DNA from: Elgaria multicarinata webbii
Lineage: Eukaryota > Chordata > Lepidosauria > Squamata > Anguidae
DNA length: 64,000 nucleotides
Assembly (NCBI RefSeq): GCF_023053635.1
Contig: NC_086177.1
Coordinates: 97,064,001 to 97,128,000 of the forward strand
Direction of reading: 5' to 3'
Below, in pieces: positions 54,500 through 64,000 of the stretch. Numbering within the stretch: position 1 is the stretch's first letter; every line of letters begins with the position of its first letter. The position numbers and the translations under genes are program-made. Below the pieces are notes generated by a model. It was not told where the DNA came from and searched no databases. It saw only the letters and a list, made by a program, of their open reading frames with translations.

Positions 54500-56796
54500 G
54501 GGTCTCCCAAATATAAAATTATACTACGTAGCAAATAGATTAAGACATATTGTAGAAGCAATTATAGGAGTAGGAGATTTATACTGGATGGAAGAAAAAA
54601 CTATAAGTAACGTAGAGATGAATTTGGACAATGTTTTTTTTTAAAGATGGAGGGAGAAAGTGGGTTGGAAGTATAGATAATCCACTCCTGAGGACTCAAT
54701 GGGAAATTTGGAGTAAATTTAAAGGGAAGCTGCTTCCGAGCAACTCTCCCTTAGCACCGATAATAATGTTAAAGAATTTCCCAGAGGATCTGAAGGGTAG
54801 ATTATGTAAAATATTAAAAGAGAAAAGTAAAATGAAATTAAAGGATTGGTTAATCTTGGAGACCTACCCAGGTGTGGGCCCAAGTCTAGAAATGTAATTA
54901 AATCAAGGGGATCCAGTAGGGTGACCCTGTGTTCAAAAAGGGTAAGCATAGGTTAGTATGTACTAAAGCAGTACATAATGAAGGTCAGGAGCCCAGTTAC
55001 AGAGAGGCAGGAGATGAACAAGGGATATATTAAACTGGGTTGTGATGTGCTTCTAATAGCATGCTGGCACTGGGGAAGACCAATCAGGGAGCCACGTGTG
55101 AAGCCAATCAGTGGCTGAGGACAGCAACTGTTAGGGAGATTCTCCCAGTTAGCTCGCGTGTCCGTCTGCCCACCACCACCAATTTGGTGCTCTGTCCAGC
55201 CTCCCACCTCAAAAAAAAGCTCCTTGTGGAAGAGATGGTAATAACACCAGAGCAATAATTGCTGTGATCAGAATTGAGAACCTCAGCCCTGTGGGCTAAA
55301 TTTTGCTCCTTCCGCCTTCTTATCTGGTTCATTAACATTTGTCTGTGGTTCCTGTAAATTTGTTCCACTTTCTTTTCGATCTGTCCTCAAGCCCTACAAA
55401 TTCAATCGCAGCTTTTAAAGCTCAACTAAAAACTTTTCTTTTTCCTAAAGCTTTTAAAACTTGATGTTGTGCAGACTTTATACTGTTAGTTTTACCCTAC
55501 CCTGTGCCTGCTTACCCTACCCTGTGCCTGTTTGCCTTCTCTTCCCCTCCTTATTGTTTTACTATGATTTTATTAGATTGTAAGCCTATGCGGCAGTCTT
55601 GCTATTTACTGTTTTACTCTGTACAGCACCATGTACATTGATGGTGCTATATAAATAAATAAATAATAATAATAATAATAATAGTTAAGAGATATAAAAA
55701 CAAGAGAGGATATGGAAAAATTGTTAAAGGAGAAAAAATTATCTTGGTTAGAATATGGGCAATTAGAACAATGGAATAAAAAGTGGATTAAAGATAATAG
55801 AGTTTGTAGAAAGATGACGAAGTTTGAAGAGTTAATAGTAAATAAGGAAAAAGGGAAAGGAGGTAGTATAGTTTTAAAAGGGTTAATGAGTGAAATATAT
55901 AAATTATTGTTAGAGAAGGAGTTTAGAGAGAACCCAGAGAAAATGGTATGGGAGTCAGATTTGAAGGTACAAATAGGGCGACAGAGCTGGGAGGGACTAT
56001 GGAAACAAAGAGTGTTGAGAAGTTTATCAGTGAGAATAAAGGAGAATTATTTTAAAATTCTATGGAGGTGGTACCTAACCCCGGTTAGATTGAATAAGAT
56101 AAGTGATCAACATTCAGCAAATTGTTGGAGAGGTTGTGGGGGGAAAAGGAACGTATTTACATATGTGGTGGCAATGCAAATATGTACAAAGATTATGGAA
56201 GATGGTGTTTTCAGAAATTGAAGAAATAGTGGGAATGAAAATAGAACAAACACCAAAGATTGCATTGCTGTCACTATTTGAAGAAATAAAGTGTGGAAAA
56301 GGAACTATAGAGCTGATATCGAGTTTGCTGGTTGCAGCGCGATTGATGGTAGCTAGGAACTGGAAGATTCAAGGGGAATATTCTATTGAAGAATGGTACA
56401 AAGAAGTATGGGATATAGCCATTAATGATAAATTGACATGTAATATTAAGTGGAGAAAAGGCGTAACTAAAATAAATGAGTTTGAAGGAATCTGGAAACA
56501 GTTCCTAATATTTGTGTTTACTAAGGGAAGTGGGAAACCGCCAGCAGAGGAAACGATTAGATTTTGGACTCAGGAATGATCCCGAGGTGCGGGGTGCACT
56601 TTTATGTTAAGAATGATTATGTTGTAGTATGATAATGTATAGGTAATAGTTATTCAACATATATGTACTCAACATTTATTCAATATGTATGAAGCAGTTG
56701 TTTAATGTTTTTCTTTTGTTATTATTATTACTATTGTAATGTTTTATGTATGTTTATATAGTGTAGAAAACAAATAAAAACTATATATATAAAAAA
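54500..56796 (+). mobile_element. L1 LINE, 5'-truncated, inserted in CR1 with 15-bp target duplication
   Basis: AGGAATCCACCATAA occurs at 54485-54499 and again at 56797-56811, flanking an element that ends in an A-rich tail. ORF2 text includes LPNIKLYYVANRLRHIVEAI at the left, and IWRWYLTPVRLNKISDQHSA and CNIKWRKGVTKINEFEGIW at the right. Around the CWR.C...GT..H.WW.C motif a shift of frame separates two open stretches. A younger insertion occupies about 54900-55685. Confidence 0.88.
54900..55685 (+). repeat. insertion within L1 ending in a LINE tail with (TAA)n
   Basis: The right part (about 55380-55685) contains TTAGATTGTAAGCCTATGCG and GTACATTGATGGTGCTATAT, ending in (TAA)n, a widespread reptile LINE/SINE 3' tail. 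The left part (54900-55380) is unassigned. The L1 text stops before it and resumes after it. Confidence 0.6.
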
Positions 56797-58069
56797 AGGA
56801 ATCCACCATAAAGCATACCTGACAGATGGCTGCCCAGCTGTCTCTTGAAGGTCTCTAGTATGGGAGAGCCCATGTTTTCCCTAGGTAATTGGTTCCATTG
56901 CTATACTGCTCTAACAGTCAGGAAGTTTTTCCTGATGTCCAGGTGGAATCTGGCTTCCTGTAACTTGAGCCCATTAGTCCATGTCCTGCACACTGGAATG
57001 ATAGAGAATTGATCCTGGACCTCCTCCTTGTGACAGCCTTTCAAGTATTTGAAGAGTGCTATCATGTCTCCCTTCAGCCTTCTCTTCTCAAGGCTAAACA
57101 AACCCAGTTGTTTCAATGTCTCCTCATAGAGCTTTGTTTCCAGACCCCTAATCATCCTTGCTGCCCTCCTCTGAACATGCTCCAGCTTGTCTGCATCCTT
57201 CTTGAAGTGTGATGGCCAAAACTGGACACAGTACTCAAGATGATGCCTAACCAGGGCTGAATAGAGGGGAACCAGTATCTTGCCTGATTTGGAAGCTATA
57301 ATTCTATTAATGCAGCCCAAAATAGCATTTGCCTTTTTTGCAGCCATGTTGCACTGTTGGCTCATATTCAGCTTGTGATCTACAACAATTCCAAGATCCT
57401 TCTCACTTGTAGTATTGCTGAGCTAAGTGTCCCCCATCTTGTAACTGTGCATTTGGTTTCTTTTTCCTAGGTGTAGAATTTGGCATTTATCCCTATTAAA
57501 TTTTATTCTGTTGTTTTCAACCCAGCGCTACAGCCTATCAAGATCACTTTGAAGTTTGCTTCTGTCTTCCAGGGTATTAGTTATCCCACCCAATTTTGTG
57601 TCATCTGCAAATTTGATAAGCATTCCTTGCACCTCCTCATCCAAATCATTATTTTAAAAAGTTGAAGAGCACTGGACCCAGGACTGAGCCCTGCAGTATC
57701 CCACTTGTTACCTCCCCCCGAGTTTGAGAAAGTACCATTAATTAGCACTCTTTGAATGTGATTCTGTAGCCAACTGTGGATCCAGCTAATAGTTGTTCCA
57801 TCTATCCCCCTTTATCTAGTTTGCTGTTTACTTTGTCAAAAGCTTTGCTGAAGTCAAGGTATATTGACAAGTCAAGTGTCAACAGCATTCCCACAGTCCA
57901 CAAGATGGGTTACCCGATCCAAGAATGAGATCAATTTAGTCTGGGAGGATTTGTTTTTGACAAATCCATGTTGGCTTCTAGTAATCATCACTACATTGTT
58001 TTCAGGGTGCTTACAGATTGACTCCTTTATAATCTGTTCCAAAAATTTCCCAGGGATTGATGTCAGACT

Positions 58070-58824
58070 TAGGGCCTTGCTAGGCCAGGCCGGATGAGCC
58101 GGCCTGGAGGCGGGGCGACAGCACGCTAACTTTAATGCGCGTTACCCTGCCTCCTAGACGGCCGACGCGCAGGGACTCTGGAAGCCCTGCAGCGTCAGCC
58201 ATTTTTTGTTTTGTTTTGTTAAAGGGGCCACGTGTGCCCGAAGACTCTGGAGAAGGTAAGAGCCTTTTTTTTACTTAAATACCCCCATCCGGTCCTGATC
58301 CCTTCCCATGCCTCCTGCCCACTCTTTCCCCGCCCTCCCTCCCCATCCCCGTCCCCCGTGTCGCCCGTCCTCCCTCTCCCTCGCTGTCCCATGTCGTCCT
58401 CCGCCATCTCCCTCGCTGTCCCGTGTCGCCCGTCCTCCCTCGCTGTCCCATGTCGCCCGTCCTTGCTGTCCCGTGTCGCCCGTCCTCCCTCTCCCTCACT
58501 GTCCCGTGTCGTCCTCCGCCATCTCCCTCTCCTGCCGGTCCAGCCTTCTCCCCCTATCTCCCCCCCCCCGGGATCCCCCCGGCCCAATGGGCACAGCGCT
58601 GAGTAAGCGAGTAGCCGCAAAAAGCCACGGACCTTGCTAGACGTTCCGCAGCCCCGGCCTCAGGCCGGGGCTGCAGAAAAGGCGCGCCATAAGCGAATTC
58701 GCTTATGGCGCCGTAAGGCAGGCTTCAGTGAGGCCTGGGCCTGGACTCCCCTGTGTGTCATCTGGACGCACAGCAGGGAAACTGGGTCTCAAAGCGCGCT
58801 AAGGCCTCATCTAGCAAGGCCCCA
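58070..58824. mobile_element. GC-rich inverted-repeat DNA element with internal minisatellite
   Basis: TAGGGCCTTGCTAG on the left mirrors CTAGCAAGGCCCCA on the right. ACT flanks both ends (58067-58069 and 58825-58827), a possible 3-bp target duplication within CR1 text. The interior has an array at about 58335-58530 of CTGTCCCGTGTCGCCCGTCC-like units. The GGGGCCACGTG module and the CCCCGGCC hairpin are shared with 16743-17383. Confidence 0.8.
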
Positions 58825-58985
58825 ACTGGTCCTATAGTTCCCAGGTGCCTCCTTTTTGCCCTTTTCGAAGATAGGGACAACATTAGTCCTCCTCCAGTCA
58901 TCTGGAACGTCACCCGTCTTCCATGATTTTGCAAAGGTAATAGACAGTGGTTCTGAGAGTTCTTCTGCCAGCTCCTTTTATTACT

Positions 58986-60449
58986 CTAGAATACAACAAC
59001 CTTAGCTGTGAGGAGGGAAATACTGCTTTTTGTCCCCTTTCAGGTATTTCCTAATCATTCCAGAAATGGTCTAACAATTAGTTCCCATGGAAACTCATTG
59101 CCAAGCTGTTAACATTCTTCCTTCTAGACAAGGTATTGCCTCAGGGTGACCCACAAAGATAGTCTATTCACAGGAGCCTGATATGAAACCATAATAACGC
59201 CCTTTGTTTCACTTTACTTTAGTTTATAGGGAGTTGGTATGGTAGAGCAGCTAAGAGAGTGAGCTGGAAAGTCCCTGATTCAAATGTTACCTCTGCCACA
59301 AATTCACAAGGTGGCCCTTATTTTCTTATTCCCACCCTACCCCCATCCCTGCAACCTATTATATGAAAATGATAATACTGGCCTAGTAGCTTAGGAAGGG
59401 AAGAGAGACTGAAATTATTGCTCAGGTGCTTTCCTTTTTCTGATGGAAATGAAGCACTTGAAAAAAAAAATTAATTGAAGCCAGTGGAGGCTGGTGGCTT
59501 CCAATGTCAGTGAGGCAGTGAAACCGCACCAGGTTTCAGTCAGTTTATGCACATTGGATAGCTCCTTTAGAGTTCTGACTGGTTCTGACTGAAACCTGGA
59601 GTGCATTCACCACCCTACTAACTGCTTCCACTGTTTGGAGCAAAGGGAAGAGGTTAATTCTGAAAGGAAAATGGTGGAAGAAATTGGCTCCCTAGATGTG
59701 TGTCAGAGGAGCAAAGAACCAAATGTGTTGGAGGAGATGGATAAATCTTAAATACAGTATGGTGATTTTTTATCTCATGCCTCAAGGGTGATTTAAATTA
59801 CCATTTCTGAGGTAGAATACAAACCACAAAAGTTAACATTTCTGGTCTATCTTCACTTGTGGAAACAGACCCTGTGCACTAAGCTCATAAATTACCTCAT
59901 AAGTTACCTCATAAGTTACGTTAAGGCCTGGAGACTTAAGGTACATTTGGAATTCATTTCCATAATGAATTTTGAGGGCCAAATTTAATACATAGCATGC
60001 AGCTACAATTGTTCTTTTTTCTTATACAAAAAGTAAGTGCACAGGGCCTGATCTGGGTCAGGAGCCCAGTGTGTGGGCTCCCTCACTGTGGTCCCTTTCT
60101 GGATCAGAAAGCCCATGCATATCATTTGATATTTTCATAAGCAAATTGCAGCTGTGGGAGCCTAATCTGGATTGTGAGTACAAGGGGGAGGCAAAGTGTT
60201 AACATCCCCTACCCCACCCTTCAGTGTCTTAATCTGGATCAGGTCGTATGTACTTTTGAGTAAGAAAAAAGAACAGCCATAGCTGTATGTTACATATCAA
60301 AAGTAATGATCTGTATCCTGACTTAGCCATGCTTTGAGTAGACCCATTGAAATGACTTCCTTAAGTCCCATTTATTTCAAAGGGTACTAAGCATGACTAA
60401 GTCTGGCTTCAATGCAAACCGATTTTTATTTTTATCATTATTATTATAC
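58986..60449. other. no gene recognised
   Basis: Unique-looking sequence apart from the short old repeat at about 59485-59600, shared with 389-430. Confidence 0.45.
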
Positions 60450-60481
60450 ATGTACATTGATGGTGCTATATAAATTAATTA

Positions 60482-60526
<45 letters not shown>

Positions 60527-60528
60527 TT
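60450..60528 (+). repeat. LINE tail with (TAA)n microsatellite
   Basis: GTACATTGATGGTGCTATAT followed by a run of TAA repeats. It is the same tail as at about 55630. Confidence 0.75.
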
Positions 60529-60962
60529 GTTCACAGTTGGGATTTCTTTTGCCTGGGAATATGGCCATCCTTTGTTAAGTTATAACATACTCTTCAGTTA
60601 AATTCTAGTTGACTGACATATCTGGTGATGGTGTAAAATTATTCAGAAGTTTAGAGGGAAAGTTGTGGAAATAATACAAATGACTGTTTGATTGATTATT
60701 TGTTTGTGTGTTTGGTACATCACTCTTCCTTCAATCCATGATGGGACTCTGACAGGTACTTACATAGCAGATTTTCAAATATATTATGAGAGATCTACTA
60801 TACATTCATCTCAAGCAATATTACCAAACAATCTAAGAAAATTTAGTTTTGATGTGGAATGAGCTGTCAGGAACAAGAATTATCCCAAAAATGGGAAACC
60901 AGAAAACCATTAATGGATAATTTATGTAGAAAATGGTATCACATTAGCTGTGAGGAACATAA

Positions 60963-61147
60963 CATTAGCCATTAGCAATGTAACCATTGGTCCATTTTGC
61001 TCAGTGTTATCTACACAATATTAGCAGCATCTCTCTAGGGTTTCAGACAGGAAACTTTTTCCAGCCCCTACCCAAAATTATTGGGGATTAGACCTCGGCA
61101 ACTCGAGTAGAGCAAAACATGTGCTCCACCACTGAACTTCAGTCCTT
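60963..61147 (-). repeat. tRNA-derived SINE, degraded
   Basis: ACCATTGGTCCATTTTGCTC, CTCTAGGGTTTCAGACAGG and GGGGATTAGACCTCGGCAAC, together with the terminal CACTGAACTTCAGTCC, match the reverse of the SINE at 7147. It is more diverged. Confidence 0.7.
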
Positions 61148-62283
61148 CTCAGCCTGCTGTGATTATGGTGCCTGCAGTTCAAGAAAGAGCTTTGGTTTTA
61201 TTTAAGAACTAATTCGGAAAATGTGTTTGGTAATGAAATAATGAAATAAGAACTATCCTAAGAAGATGCTGTCCAGGTTACGTGCTAATTACAGCACCAT
61301 AAGTACTCGGTTTTAATGTTTTTTGTAAATGTTCTATTTTAATGTACTTTAATGTATTTTTAAACCATATATATATGATAAGCAGCATATTAAAATAAAT
61401 AAAAAGGTGATACACATGTATAAAGTTCTTGTCCATGTTGTAGGCTTGTTAACTTGAGTCCTTATTTCATCAACATGATTGGATGGTTCTGTTCATAATA
61501 TTTGTTGTGTGTTCCTTTGAATGATGATTGTTTACCTTTCTTTGTATACTTATAAAAAAACCAATTAAAATAAATATTATTTAAAAAAAAATCTAGCTGT
61601 GTGATCTGTCGCTTGCTTGCTACGGGCCAACAATTTACGTAATGTGTAAACCACTAGGCATAACGAGGAGCTGTATGAGTTTATTGAAGTCAGGGAACGT
61701 CTATTTGGATTGACGTTTGTTTCTCCAGAGCCTGCTGAAGGACTCTCTGCCATTTGGAAGTACAACAGTTTTTACCCATAATGCAAGTTATTTGTTGAAA
61801 AGTTACGGTAGGTTGACTCACGCCGCTTTATGGTGTGCTCCAATTAAGACACTATAATTTGGCCGAGTGGTAGCCGTTTCAGTGGTTACCTTTCAGCCTG
61901 ATGATTTGTTTTGATGCGGCAGTGAAAGTTTACCCAAATTGCATGCAGGCACTAGTCATGCCTGAAGGGGCCGTGTCATCTCGGCGTCCATTTCTTTGCG
62001 CGATGATTCATGCAGCTGACTAACTCCAGTGTCTGTCTAGGTGAAGAATGTATCCTTGCCGTTGTTGTTCGTACTTATGATTTGAGGGAGCAACAAATGA
62101 TGTCTGGCCTAGAGGCTTTTTATAAGTTAGGCCCTGTTTTATAGCTTATCACCATGGCAAACACACTGTAGCCACACTCTCACATTAGGAGAGGGCTTCG
62201 TGCCGTGAGAGGATCGGTATACACTTAATCACAAATGGCAAAGCAGCCATGCAACTGCTTCATCGCTGTGAGCAATAAACATT
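61148..62283. other. no gene recognised
   Basis: No repeat family or exon was recognised. Short microsatellite-like AT tracts occur near 61370 and 61560. Confidence 0.45.
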
Positions 62284-62505
62284 GGGCTCATCTACACCAA
62301 GCAGGATATTGCATTATGAAAGTGGTATATAAAAGGCAGGAGCCACACCAAGCAGCACGTAGCAGTATGAAAGCGGTATATGGCATGTGTCAATGGGCCC
62401 CAACAGTTATCAGTGCACTTCAATACCGCCATAAAGCAGTAGTGTGGCTCCTGCCTTTATATACCACTTTCATAGTGGAATATCCTGCCTGGTGTAGATT
62501 AGGCC
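62284..62505. mobile_element. palindromic inverted-repeat element (CTACACCAAGC family)
   Basis: It begins GGGCTCATCTACACCAAGC and ends CCTGGTGTAGATTAGGCC, with mirrored TATATAAAAGGCAGGAGCC modules. Confidence 0.8.
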
Positions 62506-63914
62506 ATTGTGGGCAGTATTTATTTCAGACACTTACATCCTGCCTTTCCATTGGACATGTTGATGCCCTCCTCCCATTCCATGTACAAAACCCGACCAGA
62601 CTAGCAGTAGAATCCAGTGCTGGGTCCCTATATTTGAGGGCCCTTGGTTAAGACATTGTCAATGTGCTCCCTCCCTCAGTGAGTCTACCTCCTCATTACC
62701 ATTGTCACTAGGGTGGGTAAACTCACCCATGTCTGATCTGTCGGACGCTCACTCTACCACCACCACCACTGTCCACACCGCTCGTCAGGCCATGCAAGCC
62801 TCTTTGAGGCTCAGCAAGGTCTGACAAGGGTTTGGCAGCCGTCTGCCCTCACTCCAGAAATTTCTCATTTCCCCCTGTTTATGGCCACCATTTACAAAAG
62901 TCCAAAGGCACAAATGGAGGAAATGCTCAATTTCCGGAGCCTCCATTATACGCATCAATGGAGGCTGTCAAGCGCTCTTCAGGCTTTGCAGGTGTTCGGA
63001 GCGCAGGTCCACGACTGTGCTGTGGGTCCACGACTGGGTCCAGGGGGGCGTGGATGCAGGCATGTCCGTCAGACTCCCAGACTGAGTTGGACACCCACGA
63101 CATCCCTAATTGTCACCAGCTGCTATTGGCCCTCATCCTCTTTCTCATCATTACTTCCGCTTGTTTGCTTGACAGGCAGAAAGCCACCGAGCAAGTAGAC
63201 AGAAGCATCTGCTGCTTCTCCTTCTCACCACTTCCCATTGTCTAATCCAGAGCGAAAGGTAAACAAGCAGATTGCAATTGTGAAGAAGATGAGCAAGTCC
63301 AGGGGCTCTTGACAGTGGGCCCTTGCTGGGGTGGGAGCCCTCAGCACAAGCCCAACCATGCCTACTCATGATGCTGGTCCTGGTTGAATCGTACTGCATC
63401 ACATTACCCTCCACTACATCTGAGGCCAGCAGGCTAGCTTATGGGTGTGGGGAAGGTCATATGGCACACATGGCCCTTTGTCCTCCTGAAACCTCACTGT
63501 GGCTTCCTCTCTCGCAGCATCTTTTGCCTGAGGCAGGCTCCTCACTCTGTCTAATGGTAGGGCCGGCCGGCCATACTCCAAGTTGGCTCCCAATAAATCA
63601 TTAAAAACAATCCATTACAAGGGAACAAAGCAAAAAACAAAACAAAAACAGAATTAAGCACAGCCAGTAAACAAAACTATAGCCAACCCTTCTGGTACAT
63701 TATATGGCTTGCAAGCTTCCACTTCAGAGACACTGTTGGTTTTGTAAAAAAATCCCCACAGTATAAAACATCTTCTCCACCCACTGCCATTAAGAGCAAA
63801 GCATGTTTACTCAGACTCATTGAGTTCAACAGGGTTTAGGCTTAAGTAATTGTACATAGGATTGCAGTCTTATAGTACGATTATACGCATGCTTGCTCCC
63901 AATGCACTCAGTGA
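62506..63914. other. no gene recognised
   Basis: Open frames at 62832-63245 and 62881-63198 overlap in different frames and show no domain, so neither is called. Confidence 0.4.
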
Positions 63915-64000
63915 GATTTACACCCAAATGTATGTATGTATTTCTATACCACCCATTTGCTGAAGCTCGCTGGGCAGTCTACAAGACAAAGCTTAAAACC
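63915..64000 (-). repeat. LINE-tail-like interspersed repeat, partial
   Basis: A TATGTATGTATTTCTATACC head leads into ACCCATTTGCTGAAGCTCGC and TGGGCAGTCTACAAG, a diverged member of the 8108 family running to the window end. Confidence 0.6.

Larger units (their letters stand above)
54416..58985 (-). mobile_element. CR1 LINE, minus strand, split by L1 and a DNA element
   Basis: The 3' tail is at 54416-54499 (reverse of ATTCTATGATTCTATG). The element resumes at 56797 and continues to about 58985. The minus-strand translation at 56901-57365 reads NAILGCINRIIASKSGKILV, LYSALVRHHLEYCVQFW and KKDADKLEHVQRRAARMI, then GLFSLEKRRLKGDMI, the typical CR1 RT C-terminus. An L1 (54500-56796) and an inverted-repeat element (58070-58824) are inserted. 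It is 5'-truncated. Confidence 0.88.

Noticed and set aside
58308-58640. Arginine/proline/serine-rich open frames on both strands
   Set aside because: They are translations of the GC-rich minisatellite within the inverted-repeat element.
62832-63245. Overlapping open frames near 63 kb as a gene
   Set aside because: Two frames are open over the same stretch and neither resembles a known protein or has exon signals.

Overview
The window looks like nuclear DNA of a squamate reptile (lizard or snake). The basis is its repeats: CR1 LINE tails ending in ATTCTATGATTCTATGA, an RTE/BovB 3' fragment, reptile-type L1 and L2-like LINE pieces, tRNA-derived SINEs with clear A and B boxes, a Penelope-like fragment, a Polinton integrase fossil, Ty3/gypsy pieces, and many short inverted-repeat elements. 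Most of the 64 kb is a nested mosaic of these. The species cannot be fixed from the sequence.

The only convincing host genes are two tandem two-exon genes on the + strand, at 23197-25848 (copy A) and 35442-37785 (copy B). Both encode activin/inhibin beta chains of the INHBC/INHBE type: secreted TGF-beta-family ligands with signal peptide, prodomain, dibasic cleavage site and C-terminal cystine-knot domain. They lie inside a direct segmental duplication (about 20628-26623 and 32969-38666). Its promoters, introns and flanks are nearly identical, but the coding exons have diverged strongly, mostly by amino-acid replacement. Copy B has also lost the cysteine that joins TGF-beta-family dimers covalently.

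Region by region: 1-9 kb is interspersed repeats with one fossil Polinton integrase piece at 9.1-9.6 kb. From 9.5 to 20.8 kb, and again at 31.6-33.1 and 41.3-44.5 kb, lies a head-to-tail series of decayed copies of an unusual composite. It pairs a retroelement-type gag capsid-like segment with an intronless stretch resembling the coiled-coil tail of non-muscle myosin heavy chain, and is itself riddled with younger insertions. From 20.6 to 26.6 kb is duplication block A with gene A. From 26.7 to 31.6 kb are inverted-repeat elements, LINE remnants and tandem arrays. From 33.0 to 38.7 kb is block B with gene B, running into the 5' half of a decayed Ty3/gypsy element (38.3-40.1 kb). From 41.9 to 43.2 kb is an L1 tail. 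From 44.5 to 64 kb is a gene-free repeat landscape, notably an L1 nested in a CR1 (54.4-59.0 kb), which also holds a GC-rich inverted-repeat element.

The two ligand genes share a CCAAT plus TATA-like promoter and a GC-AG intron. Each has an LTR about 0.4-0.5 kb downstream that carries the first canonical polyadenylation signal after the stop codon. No rRNA, true tRNA gene, CRISPR array or bacterial-type feature was seen.
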